Below the pieces are notes generated by a model. It searched no databases. It had not been told where the DNA came from and worked only from the letters and a program-made list of their open reading frames with translations. Of a stretch of DNA of 25,648 nucleotides, positions 10,056 to 21,400 are shown piece after piece. Every line of letters starts with the position of its first letter. Position 1 is the first letter of the stretch. Position numbers and translations under genes: made by a program. This stretch comes from Paramarasmius palmivorus (Eukaryota > Basidiomycota > Agaricomycetes > Agaricales > Marasmiaceae): positions 1 to 25,648 of the forward strand of contig JAYKXP010000330.1 in NCBI GenBank assembly GCA_037176845.1, given 5' to 3'.

Positions 10056-10245
10056 TATGCGCAAAACTGTCCTGTCACGAAAACCACACCCTATATGGAC
10101 TGGATTGGTGTATTAAAGGAGCGGAAGCTCTCACGAGAGACCTGTCCAAGTACAAGATAAATGAAATATATTAATAAACGTAATGGTCGTGCGATAGATC
10201 ATAGATATACAGAGTGCGCCCATGAAAAGAACGATTAGGCGAAGC
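10056..10245 (-). repeat. Duplicated 3'-flank block, copy 2
   Basis: This is the partner of 8019-8215. It begins 45 bp past the stop codon of the GPI-protein gene, on the strand of that gene. Short inverted stems are conserved in both copies (gagc…gctc and ctctc…gagag). Confidence 0.75.
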
Positions 10246-10289
10246 GCTCGCCTCGATGACTGTCCAATGGTTCGTGTATCCCGAAACGT

Positions 10290-11203
10290 TCACAGGAAGA
10301 ATGTGAACACAGAAGCGGACACGAGAAGTGCGAGTGTAGTTTGCCATGTACGAGATATACTCGTAGAAGCAGCACCATTATCTCTGTTCCCTGTCGTGGA
10401 GTTACCAGCGCTGCCCTGTTCAGACGAGGGCGTGGATGACTGGGGGCTATTGTTTGCGAGCGTAGCCGTGGACCTGACGGATGTGGTCATACTGGGAGTA
10501 GTTGTGGGCGCGGATGACGAACTGCTGCTACTGCTGCTGGCAGACGAAGAGCGAGCGCTAGAGCTTGAGCTTGAACTGGAGCTGGCACTAGCGCTACTGC
10601 CAGCACTGCCACCAGAGAGATAAGATGGTGGAGGCTTTGCAGAAGATGCGTCGTCGAGTTTGCCGGTACCCCACATGAAGGTTTTCCCGTTGCCATCCTT
10701 GTCGGTGTTTTCGGGTGGAACACTGTTCCCTTTTGAATCGGCGATGGTAAAACGACCAGTCCAGGTCAGTTTACCGGGCGCTCCGGGTGCAGAGAACTGA
10801 TAGAAGTAGATCTCCGAGTTGGGCGACACCTGTAAAGAATGAGAATCCGAGCAAAGGGTATCAAGAGCGCCGAACACACCTTTGGGCAATCGTAGTCGAA
10901 CTTTCCGTCCTTATTACCGTCCAGACCAGTAGCTACGGCTGCAACGGGGCCATTAGCCAAGATAAAGCAAATATAAGATTGAAACACACTAGTAAGGTGA
11001 ACCATATTAAGGTTATCGCCAGTCATGAGCTGGATAGACATGTCCTTCCATTTTCCATCCTTGTCGCCCTGCCACTGTATATTACACTTTGACCCTTCGT
11101 TATACGTGTTTCCTGGCGTCGGTTCTGTTGGTCCAACGATTGCATGAACACCTACAGCCAGGCAGGACGCAAGAAAAAGGGTGAAAGACGAAGCAGCAAC
11201 CAT
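10290..11203 (-). CDS. Ser-rich GPI-anchored Kre9/Knh1-like cell-wall protein
   Basis: Three exons (11203-10990, 10938-10880, 10829-10290; introns of 51 and 50 nt) give 270 aa. Residues 1-21 are a signal peptide (MVAASSFTLFLASCLAVGVHA). Residues about 22-165 match the basidiomycete Ser/Thr-rich GPI-anchored family related to yeast Kre9/Knh1: YNEGSKCNIQW, the junction-spanning MVHLTTVATGLDG, VSPNSEIYFYQF and WTGRFTIADSKG. A long Ser/Ala-rich stretch (about 166-240) is the likely O-glycosylated stalk. The last about 19 residues are hydrophobic (LALLVSASVFTFFL) after small residues (NGAAS), as expected for a GPI signal. It acts at the cell surface or in beta-glucan assembly by family inference. 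The ATG at 11203 was chosen because the signal peptide starts there; an upstream in-frame ATG would give an implausible leader. A decayed paralog lies at 1800-2610. Confidence 0.85.
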
Positions 11204-12352
11204 TGAGAAAAAAGAAAAAGAAAAAAAGGGAAAGATATGGGTTAGAAACGAAATATATGGATCCAGGTAACGAATACTCACATATATACTGGACCGTATG
11301 GTAGAGAGGCAGTGTTATTGCAAACAATTCAGCGAGAGCAGTGTGGTGGTGAGTGTTAGAGACATGCTGTCAGATCGCCGACACCTAGCGGGGTGATATG
11401 CAATCTGATTGGCTACAAGATAGGTCCCATCAGCGCCCGTTGATTCCGTCCATCATGAAGCAAACCTTGAGCGAACCTGACGTTTCAGAACAGCCCAGAG
11501 AATGCTATTGCATAGGCAGAATATCATGATACTTATACACGAGAATACTACTGAAGAGTACTAGTAGAGTACAAATGTTGAACCAATGCGGAAGCGCCGG
11601 GACCACGTGGACACTGTTCTGCGCACGGACCAGGACTTCCGATCAGCGCTTCAACACCTGTCAGTGTTTATCATTTCTCTCTCTTGCAACCAACTTCTTC
11701 AGTCTGTCAGAGATACCGAGAGGGTTCTAAATCTCTCTCACAGATAGCGGTGTCGAAGAGCTCATGATATCCGATTCCCTCGATTCCTCAGGCCTCAGGA
11801 CTGAATTTCGGGCTTTGTTTGCTCTGGCATGAAGAAAAAAATAGGGTGAGCACTGCTGCAAAGTATTCCTGGATGGAATCCTTACCTTTACTCATGATCA
11901 TTAGAGGCATCTGTCTTGGTTGCCATTGCATAGAAGAGGTCTATCACGGCATATGTCTCCCATGACTCATGAGAGTAATGGGCTTTTGAATCGTGATGGT
12001 TTTGGTGCGTTGTGGTTCTGGCATTTGATCCTTTACTTATATGTTCATTGATCTCTCGCTGATTCAGCTTCAGATTCGTATCAGCCGTTTTCCCTCAATA
12101 CTCCAGCTCAATTCAAAGCATGACGAACTTCCAAACTTCCCTTCAATCGGACAAGTACGGAAACACTCGGAAAAGGCTCAGCTCCAAGACATACAGAACT
12201 GCCTAAAAGACCCGCATATCAAGCTCAAATTACCAAGGATTAGCTGCCTACCTCGGCGTTGCTGACGTTGTGCCCGAAGCTCAAGACAGTATAAGATGCC
12301 CTGTGAGTGGAAGCTTCCTTTCCCATTCTTACTGCACTTTACTGACTCTACC
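11204..12352. other. Divergent upstream region of the GPI-protein and metallo-hydrolase genes
   Basis: A purine-rich tract (plus strand 11206-11232) precedes the GPI-gene ATG as a CT-rich leader. An inverted CCAAT element (gattgg, about 11407) lies about 205 bp upstream of it. A short frame starting at 11586 (MRKRRDHVDTVLRTDQDF) ends after about 50 codons. A frame at 12120-12206 codes for 28 aa (MTNFQTSLQSDKYGNTRKRL…) and could be an upstream ORF of the hydrolase gene. No supported gene lies here. Confidence 0.4.
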
Positions 12353-13614
12353 ATGTCTGCTAGCATACCACCTTCTTCCTCTACCGTCTCAGTTCGCATG
12401 ATCAATGGATCTGGACCAGACGCCTCTGTTCCATCTGTCTTATTCGTTGAACCCGTCCTGCCGGGTAGAGAATCGTTGCCTGCTCCAGCCTACTCTTTTT
12501 TGATCGAACACGATGGACAGCGCATTCTATTCGACTTGGGCACCAGGAAAGACCAGGAAAACCTGTCACCGGCTTATCGTGCAATGTTGAGCACGATCGG
12601 TGGCTTCAATATTACTGTAGAGAGAGATGTTGTCGAACAATTGAAGGATGGTGGAATAGACGCGAAGGATATTGACACGGTTATCTGGAGGTATGCTCAA
12701 AATTCTCTTCGTAGTGGATAGGTACTTACAGTTCATCAGTCATACACATCTGGATCACATAGGTCTGTGTTCGTTTTCATGTTCTTGAACTGGCTCTGAA
12801 GACACTTGTAGGTGATATGTCCAAGTTTCCGTCATCCACGACCCTAGTTATTGGACCAGGATCCACTCGTGCCTCGTATCCAACGGTACCGGATGCTTTG
12901 CTCTTGGATTCCGATTTCGCGTATGTTTTCGTTTGCTAGCTTGATCTTGATTCGCTAAGCCTCTCCAGCGGTCGCGAAATACGAGAACTATCATTCTCAA
13001 ACGCTCCCTTCACCTTGAGCGGTCGGCCTGTACTCGACTTCTTCGGCGATGGAAGTTTCTATCTCATCGATGTGCCCGGGGTACGTTTATACTTTCGGTT
13101 GCACATAGTACAAGATCGTGCTCACCAGAAATTTCGTCTACAGCATTGCCCAGGACACATTGCTGGCCTCGCTCGGGTTACACCGACAACGTTTATACTC
13201 CTTGGAGGCGACACGTTCCACCACCCAGGACAGTTGCGTCCTAATGCTTTCGTCAAGAAAGCTTTTCCGTATCCGGAGCATCTCATCACTTCTACGCGCC
13301 AATCCGTGTCCCCCAAGTATTTCTCAACAGGAGGCTCTGAGTTCGACCTCACGAAACAAGATACACCTCTCCTCTCCGTTCCTTCAGGACACTCGTCTTA
13401 CGCGGACAGGGAGACAGCGATCCAATCCATCAAGGCTCTTTCTGAGTTGGACGCAGATCCCAATATCTTGGTTGCGATAGCTCATGATGTGACGCTGTTG
13501 GGAGTGGTTGACTTGTTCCCTAAGACGTTGAATGCGTGGAAGGAAAAGGGCTGGAAAGAGCAAGTTATGTGGAGATTCCTGGAGGATAATAGTCCAGCAT
13601 TCATGCTCAACTAA
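12353..13614 (+). CDS. Metallo-beta-lactamase-fold hydrolase
   Basis: Five exons (12353-12690, 12740-12762, 12812-12920, 12969-13080, 13144-13614), including one of only 23 nt, give 350 aa. The metal site is split over introns: HTHLDH (residues 114-119, the HxHxDH motif), HCPGH (195-199), GGDTFHH with Asp at 217, and AHDVTLL with His at 308. This set is typical of the dinuclear-zinc MBL superfamily, in the fungal group near AttM-type lactonases and other small-molecule hydrolases. The substrate cannot be told. No signal peptide is present, so it is likely cytosolic. The first intron acceptor was placed at 12739, because only this choice makes SHTHLDHIGD. The ATG at 12353 (accATGTCT) was preferred over an in-frame-looking ATG at 12298 that lacks family sequence. 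Confidence 0.9.
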
Positions 13615-13891
13615 CGTAGGGTTCTTGTACCTTTACTACGGCTGTCCTGACTAGCAAAATATTGTTCCCCCTCAATTGGCGCCATTCTTAGCTGATACGC
13701 TCTTTGATTGACCATAACTGAAGACGTCCATCGTGAGCTCTTTCTCAGTTCACGCTTTTACGCTTCAAATTCTTACTGATGTATACTGGGCAAACTAGGA
13801 CATCATGATATACCAGAGAGAGAACGATTTGTATATTGCAAACATCACTGCGATCGTCCAGCTACTGTGCATGGTACTTTTAGTCCGCATG

Positions 13892-15222
13892 TCACTCCCA
13901 TTCAGGATCACTTGAGTAGTACTCGCTACTAGAGTCAGTATCTGTCCCTGATCCTGACTCTGATTCTGATTCCGACTCTGGATTTGACTGTGCACGAAGG
14001 AATAACACCGGCGGGATTATTGAGGTGTCTGTACCCGGTGGCTGCGTGTACTGCAGGAGTACAGTAAGTCCATCACTCCTGAGCATATCTACGCGCTGTA
14101 GCTGATCACCAGCAGGCCACATGTGTTCTGGGACACAAGCCTCCACCTCGATATTCCGCAACTGTGGCAAAGTAATTGCGGCATCCAAAATTGTGGAAAG
14201 TGGAGGTTGCATGGCTACTTCAAAAGGCTCACCAGTGAACGGTGTACATCGTACAACCAGTTTCTCGAGGTGAGGAAGGCGAGCCGTACAAGTATCGATG
14301 AGGTCGGCCGTGATATCTCCTTCAAGGACTAATTCCTTGAGATCTGGAGCAACGTCAAGGAGCGACTCGACATTACGGCCTGGGTCTCCGTATCGAAGAT
14401 TTTCGACGCATAATGCTTTGAGAGTACAGCGAGAACCTCGGAGCATCTGCAGAACAGAGCTCACACCCTGCCTTTCGTTACCGCTAATGACCTCCAACCG
14501 TTCTAGTTTCGGGAACACCAGATTTTTGACAGCGTCAATCTCGATGATAGGGTCGTAAACGCTCGGTGACAGGCGAAATTCTCGCAGGCCGTTGTGTTGA
14601 ATTCGCATTGGGGAGAGGGGGGAAGAGATCCACACATCGCATGCTTCGAGCCTTTCAAGCTTGTGGCACCGACGGAGGAGTTCATTAACGTTGCGTGCAT
14701 GGAATCGGTACGACACTTGAATGTGGGTAATCTGCTTCCAAGGGATCGCTGGTTTAATCTTCAGGTTTGGATCGAAAAAGCAGTCCAAAATGCTCTGCAT
14801 TCCAGGACGCCATCCTTTGTAAATGTCGTGGAACGTGATCTGAACTGGTCGGCCAGCGAAGCGAGGTTGAAGGTCGTGAAATATTTCCACGACTCGCTGG
14901 AAATCGACCAATCCCAGTACAAAGTCGGGTCCAGATGCACGCATTTCAAGGTCAAGAACATCCCATAGGTCGGGGAAAGCCTTAACTATAGCTCGCCAAT
15001 AGCTAAGACAATTGTTGGTTAATGCCACACGAGAACGAGTTGTAGTACTCACCGACAGACCTGCCCAAGGGTCCATGGCTCATGACGAATAGCCTGTGGT
15101 GTAATTCCCACTCCGTTCGGTGGGGATACAAGCTTGAATATCTCTCGCCAAATTTCGCTTGGTACATTTGCAACCGCACTTGGAAAAGCAGTCGCCGCGT
15201 TGATACGGAGTTGGTGCACCAT
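13892..15222 (-). CDS. F-box/LRR-like protein with acidic Ser-Glu tail
   Basis: Two exons (15222-15053, 15002-13892; a 50-nt intron, gtgagt...cttag) give 426 aa. Residues about 19-60 hold the F-box signature common in Agaricomycetes: NVPSEIWREIFKLVSPPNGV, then PWTLGQVCR and, across the junction, YWRAIVKAFPDLWDVLDLEM. The rest carries irregular leucine-rich segments (LEKLVVRCTPF, LPQLRNIEVEA), so the protein is probably a substrate receptor of SCF ubiquitin ligases. The C-terminus is a low-complexity run of alternating Ser and Glu, then SGSGTDTDSSSEYYSSDPEW. The family is greatly expanded in mushrooms, so orthology is not assignable. The start at 15222 is the ATG directly preceding the F-box; no upstream ATG is in frame. 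Confidence 0.88.
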
Positions 15223-16308
15223 AATAGCCAGTGGTGAGTGTCGAAAAAGAGGATGCGTGTGAACTCTGCCCGGTGTCAATTTATCTGTGGTCGAGCGTGG
15301 CCCAAGATCTATTGTTCTCTCTCTTTGTACCGCATCAGAAATTTATCTCCGGAATATGCAAGGACTGAAAATATACATTATGATGCCATTTGACAGTGTT
15401 CGACACGAAGGATAGTTGCCATAACGCGATCCTGTTGGCTCAACTAACTCGTAGCATCTAGCATCCATGCACGACGAGTATGGCATATGTACATACATAC
15501 CTATACATCACGGTACCTCGACAGTACGAACCAGTGGCCATGCCTTTTCGCTTCTCGCAGTCGAGGGAAAAAACCGAGGACAACCACATCTTCCGCCTCA
15601 GCCTGACCTACCGCATTGCAGACTATGAAAATCAATACGACCGAGGATGCGAATAAGGCAGAGAAGTAGGCTGTGTCTGAGGAAGTATCTTCAAAACAAG
15701 CCGTGAGGCTGAAGGCTCGTGGTGGTCGGGTGTGGTGAACCGGAATAAATAATATATCAACTAACTTCAAGTATGTATAAGTGGCGAATAAATACTAATA
15801 GTATTAGTACGCAAAGTTAAAACCAATGAGCTCGATCTCGGGACGAGAGATACCTCTAGAGATCGTCACTGCTTAGCGAATCATATGTAGGACAAAGGTT
15901 ATCCCATTGATCTGTGGTCACATCGTTCAGCTGACTCCTGAAACATGAACGATTGGTTTCATACCAGTCGGAATAATAGTCGAGTTCCATTCATCAGTAC
16001 TCTCTGCAAATACGACGGCGAAGCCACTGAACGGAGATCACGTCAGAGTTTATCTTGTTACTCGCTTAAAACAACGCACTTTTCCAAATGCCAGGAGGAG
16101 AGGATGTAAGGCTCTTAGTAGAGACCTCAGTAAATCAACCCCGCTTACTTCCTAGATTTGATAGGGACATCTCAACTCCAGCGGTCTTAATAGACACAGC
16201 GTGATGCTCCCTCTAGCCTCGGTTTGCCGCACGCGGGGCTCTAGGAACCCACATACCTTTATAGACGTTGTCCATTGAGCGGTCTATTTAGCCAGAACAA
16301 AGAACGAC
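15223..16308. other. Noncoding stretch leading into the CTAG-rich region
   Basis: A 15501-15770 minus-strand frame with one hydrophobic stretch starts at a non-ATG codon and is not supported. An inverted repeat (tactaat / attagta, 15793-15809) occurs. From about 15.8 kb the motif CTAG and the related CTA(T/C)TTAG become frequent. Confidence 0.4.
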
Positions 16309-16948
16309 CTACTACTAGTAGTATGGACGAGTGGTTATCTAGATATTGACAGTCAGGCGTCTAGCTTGACGCGGAGCGGGACAAAAAAGAGAGCAATGCT
16401 TACTTTCTAGACATACGGGATACAGTCGTCTACGCAGAACTACTGCGGACGGAGAAGAGGAATTCCTCGCAAAATCGCACGGTTTCTAGACGGTATTGTT
16501 CAGCCATCTATTCAGATCAGACCGTTGACCTAACCCCACATCTAGCAGTATAGATGAGTATCTAGACATTAACAGTCAGGCGTCTAGCTTGACGCGGAGC
16601 GGGACAAAAAAGGGAGCGATGCTTACTTTTTAGACAGCTGTGATATTGCCGTCTATGCAGAACACGGGAGGAGCAATTCCTCGCGAAAACGCACGGTTTC
16701 TAGACGGTACAGTTCAGCCATCTATTTAGATCAGACCGTGGACCTAACCTGACATCTAGCAGTGGAGATGAGTATCTAGACATCAACAGTCAGGCGTCTA
16801 GCTTGACGCGGAGCGGGACAAAAAAGGGAGCGATGCTTACTTTCTAGACAGATGTGATACTGACGTCTATGCAGAACACGGGAAGAGCAATTCCTCATGG
16901 AATCGCATGGTTTCTAGACAGTAAGGTTCAGCCATCTATTCAGATCAA
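16309..16948. repeat. Tandem array, about 3 copies of a 214-223-bp unit
   Basis: The anchor sequence tatctagaYat starts at 16336, 16559 and 16773, giving periods of 223 and 214 bp. Each unit contains the 20-mer gtcaggcgtctagcttgacg, followed by cggagcgggacaaaaaag, gcttacttt-tagac, cgcayggtttctagac and cagccatctatt-agatca. The units are nearly identical, with the third truncated at about 16948 where sequence diverges. The motif TCTAGAC and its variants recur inside every unit and in the flanks. A 14-bp palindrome (tactactagtagta, 16310-16323) sits at the left edge. No coding potential. Confidence 0.9.
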
Positions 16949-17544
16949 ATTGCGGCGAGAGCTCCGACCCATGAAATCAGGACTTCCAGTTAGACCGTTG
17001 CACATAGGTAGCTAGAGTAGAAAGTCGTTGGCCTCGTGCCAATATGTAGTCATAATAGATAAATAGGGAATACTCACTCGTTAGAAACACCCATGCCAGT
17101 TGTCTATTTAGAGCCTATAACCGATCATCACTGCTCCAATTGGGATCCCGCTGTCTACTTAGAATCCGGGTGCTTATTTTTAAGTTAGACCCACATTGCG
17201 ACAAGTTCGAAAGCAATATTGGAATATATCTCACCTAAAGTCCAATCCGATGGGCGAGGATACGATTTTCTAAAGCCCAGCGAAACGGCTCATGACATTA
17301 GAAACCTAATAGAAACATTTTGGCCCATGTCATAAAACCATTGTTTTACTTACGAACTTTTTGTTACGATTTCGGATCAATGCATTCTAGATAGGCTTCA
17401 GTACGTCCCAGTCTAGCTAGATGGTGGTGTCTAGTCAGAGGTTGACGTGATCTGACCCCACGAGACTTGAGCTCGGGACATGCCGATGGTTCTACAAATA
17501 CCTTCGTTACTTTTGAGGTACACCATTCGCCTGCATCCTTCTCC
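16949..17544. other. CTAG-rich flank, upstream of the 209-aa gene
   Basis: No gene is seen. The motifs gtctatttagag (17101), gtctacttagaat (17153) and repeated CTAG between 17385 and 17435 (ctagata, gtctagctagatgg, gtctagtc) continue the pattern of the tandem array to within about 110 bp of the next gene. Confidence 0.5.
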
Positions 17545-18281
17545 ATGGGTGACGAAGCCAAATTCAAGTGGCTCGCTTTCCTCAGCGTAGCTGTTCCTGT
17601 TCACCAGGAGTTTTTTTGCCGTGTCATCGACTCATATCCTCGAACGAAAGATGGCCTGTTGAAAACGATCAACAACGACGTGGCGCCGATACTTGAACTG
17701 TTCATGCTACGAACCATTGGGGTATGTTCTCTTCAGGCGATTCTGTTTCTTAACGTTAACATATCTTCATTCAGGAATTCCCTATCCATACTCAATACGA
17801 ACTACCAGCCATTCCTTTTCTCCATGCACGTTTTCGCGCGAACGTTGAGCTCATCGCCAAAACCATGGCCGAAATCATCCCGGACGAGGTCGATCTAATC
17901 AACAGAACTGTCGCTTGCCCCGCTGGAGAAAACGCGCCCGAGACGGACCTTTCATCAATTCCCATTCACCGTCTCTGGGCAGCCGAAGTTGGGAGGCTCA
18001 TGCGCATGCTCGAGCACAATTGTCATGGCATGTCTACAAGGCAGTGCCACAGTGAGCTCGCTCGGCTGTACAACAGGCGTACCCTGCAGTGGTTGAATAA
18101 CGGACTTAGTGACTTCATTGGTGTGGCCCCTTTGACTGGGAACACCCTCGTCAACGCGGTAGTAACATGTAAGTCGCTTGTTATTGGCTTGTGTTTCCCT
18201 TTTCTGACTTGACTTGACTTAGGTTTTCGTGATATCCGTCGAATTCAACGAGATGCCGTTCCCAGAGTTTGTGATACGTAA
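17545..18281 (+). CDS. Orphan 209-aa protein beside the KDZ transposase
   Basis: Three exons (17545-17721, 17775-18168, 18223-18281) with introns of 53 and 54 nt (gtatgt...ttcag, gtaagt...cttag) join without a break. The start ATG lies in a strong context (ctccATGG). The sequence opens MGDEAKFKWLAFLSVAVPVH, and the rest is mostly helical with several His/Arg-rich segments (LWAAEVGRLMRMLEHN; RTLQWLNNGL). No signal peptide or clear membrane segment. The tail is basic (RDIRRIQRDAVPRV). No family is recognised. It converges on the 3' end of the KDZ gene, with only 161 bp between the two stop codons. It could be a passenger gene of the element or an unrelated lineage-specific gene. Confidence 0.7.
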
Positions 18282-18442
18282 ATGTAGTATGCTGTCTTGT
18301 ATGTCTTGTATGTCTTTGTAGACATGAAATGAACTCCCAAACGTGATAAAATGTTCCTCAGAATTAATGTTCCTCAGATTCAGACTATGTAGACAAATTC
18401 TCAGGTGGCTAGTTAGAAAATGGAAATGAATTGGATGCTAAA

Positions 18443-21400
18443 CTATTCGGTGGCGTCATCCTCAACTTCTATTTCCAGCGCTGGTAGACGACTCAAATTG
18501 TCCTCCAAATCTTGTGTTGGATTGTCAACCCACTCCCTTATTACCTTGGCGCGTTCTCGAACGCCGTACAGCTTCTGGAACCATGTCATCGCCCGTCGAT
18601 GTTCCATAGCAGCTTGCTCAGACGCGTAGGCCCTCAAACCTTCATCTAACCATTTCTCTAACCCCTCTCTGCGCCCCTTTTGTTCTTCCCACCAAATTGA
18701 CTTTGATCGACAAAAGTCAATCGCTCGTCGCATTTCCTCTTCAACGAGAATGACCTCTTCTCTGGCTCGCCGCGCTCGTGCCCTTGTTTTGCACCATTCC
18801 ACCCGCAGGCCTACATGTGGAGTGAGTGATCAAAGTGGGGTTTTAATCTAACAAGAATGTCTTACTCGCTTCAACTTCTTTGCTGCTAGCACCTTCGGCT
18901 GAGTCGCCAATCTGTTCGCCGTAAGTGTACCAAATCCATGAAATGTTCTTCTTCTCGATTGGCTCAAGCTCCGGATCAACGAAAATCATTGGAAGACTGG
19001 ACGACTTCCCCCGTAGAATGTTCTGGATATCCTTTGGATCCACCCCTGCCCGAGTTTGGGCCTTGCGAAAGGTCTCCAGCTCTTCTTCCCGCGCAACTCG
19101 TTCACCTATGCCTCGCACATCCTCGATTCTCAACTCTCTCAGCACTCTTTCCCAGTCTCCTTTCCCGCGCAATTTCAACACGGCAGCTCGTGCCAATCTG
19201 TAAGCTTCGGAAGCCGACTTGATTTTTGCCTCAATTTGAGTTCGGAGGGTGTTGAGCCTAGTAAACGTTCGTTGAGAAGGCGTGACTTGTTCGGAATGCT
19301 GGTATGTGACAGTCCGTGCCCGAAGGAGACCTCTCAAAACACTGAGAGACTCGAATGCTTGCGCATATCGGAGCTGGTCTTCAAGGGAAGTCGCATATGC
19401 AGGCACCATTGATATCCGGTCATCTGCAGACATGGAACTTGGGAAGAGTAAGCGAATCGTTTCTGGTTCTCTCTCTGGTTCTTCGTCATTGGCGTAAATG
19501 AGGTGCCGGACCGCCGGCATATGTAGGAACTGATTTTCCTGCATCCGACGTATCCGCTTCAACAGCGTGGTGCGGCGATTCTGAAGATCTGTTTCTTGAT
19601 ATAGCGTAAGGTTGGATGCCGATGCCACACTCGCAATGGATACCCTAGACCTGGATTTAGACAGGTGAAAAAGACATGTAATCAAGACTTACTGAACCTC
19701 CTCGATCTCGAGCATCTCTATCATTAAACCGCTCAATGTTGTATCAATCTCTCCATCATCTGTTTTCTGTACATTGCTGGCGCTACTTCGCGTCTGACGT
19801 CGGTTTTCCCCGCTTTGCTCTCGTCGTTTCTCCTCATCTGCCACAGATTTCTTTACCTTCGCCAGAGTAATAGCTATATGCTTTCAGTTGATATGGATAA
19901 AGTACAACATAGAAGGGACGTACAACTAGTCGGCATTTCATACGGGCAATCCTTGCTTCGTCCTTGTTCCCAATCAAAGACTTGCTTTTCCCATTTAAGC
20001 AGTTCCGCTGAATGTTGATGTTTGAGTGCCTCGGTGAATGCTGAATATGCCCGCGTGAAGATGACCATGTTAGATATACCCTTTATCAGCTTCTTCAACA
20101 ACGAATCAGCTTTGGAAGGGCCAGTTAGTGGAAGTTGATGGAATTAGCCGAGAATAATACCTAGATCGAGCGTCTTCTCGTGGTTCCAGTCATTGCACAC
20201 ATCATCTGTGGTGTCAAAGCGTGCACCCTCCGTCATCATGGACAACGAGCGGGCGGATTCGTTTAATTCCGACCAATTACGTTCCGGGGATTCTCCGTCG
20301 GTATCTCCTACACCTTCGGTGTAGTCGAGAGCATATGGAGCGTGGCACTTCTCGGTGTGGGCAGGAAGATGAAATTTCGGAACTCTGAAGACGATATTGA
20401 TGTTCTTGGGTAAATGCCATTCTGAAGGTCGGTCTTGCATGCGCTCAAAGAAATTTATTGACCACTGACAGGCAATGTCATATGTGACATAGAGCATTTT
20501 GAGGCCACGTGCCACTATGTCCATCATGCTCATCAAGAATATGCAGTCCATATTAATATACCTGGAAAGGCCTCAGTGATCTCCCAATACTATAACACAC
20601 TGAGGGACTCACCGTTCGCCTTTCTGTAAATCGCCCATACCGTTCGGCCGAAACATGCCATGCCGTGAGCACACAACCGAACCAACTCCTGTTGCTCGTA
20701 GTCCTTTCGACTTCTTCTTGTTCGCATTCCAAATTGCGGAGAAGCCAACGCAATGACTAATCTGTAGTTTCGTTGGAAATGAGCAGATATAGAGAACCAG
20801 AATAGAATTAAAGGAACCTCTTCTTGCTTAGTTTGGGTTGCGACTTCTTCAATGTATCGTTGATGGGGTACAAAACAACCAAACCCAGGTCCAAGCGTGG
20901 GATCCCGTGCATCTCCAGGTCGAGCGCGTGCCTTTTGCTTGAAATTAGCGTCGATAGAGACAATCAGTGCATAGATCCATCTGACCAAAGATTTAACTGC
21001 ATAGAAAAGGCAAGTATCACCATGATTGAGACGTACCTTGCTTCCGGTGGTGCATCTTCCCAACCGACGGGCAAGTTCAACCCAGGTTGAGGGCAGGCTC
21101 GACACATCACCATATTTCCGCCTTGGGAGGTACCTGCAAGTCCCGAAGGATCATGTCCTCGTCCTGCACGCTTTCCCATCTTTACATGTCGCCATTCACG
21201 AATAACTGTCCGGAACTGGACAGATCGGTCCTATTCGAATCATAAGGAATGGATGAGAGTTCGTTTGGAGAGATACTCACGGGTGGAGGGGACATTCCAT
21301 CACCGTCGCTCATCCTGGTGAGGGCATGATAGTAATCCGTGGGTGGGATGTGACCTTTCAGGTTCATAAGGTGAAAGTTGCGTAGTAAATTGAAGGAAAC

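Noticed and set aside
9787..10087. Minus-strand frames suggesting an extra upstream exon of the Pro/Gln-rich gene
   Set aside because: A plausible intron exists, but the resulting frame stops within the 9716-9751 hairpin and does not connect to the next exon.
10222..10623. 133-codon plus-strand frame rich in Leu and Glu
   Set aside because: It is the antisense shadow of the Ser-rich codons of the GPI-anchored protein.
11586..11830. Short frame MRKRRDHVDTVLRTDQDF and a nearby downstream exon-like stretch
   Set aside because: No donor/acceptor pair could be found that joins the two in frame, so no gene model can be supported.
15501..15770. 89-codon minus-strand frame with one hydrophobic stretch
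   Set aside because: Starts at a non-ATG codon and has no splice-supported neighbours or homology.
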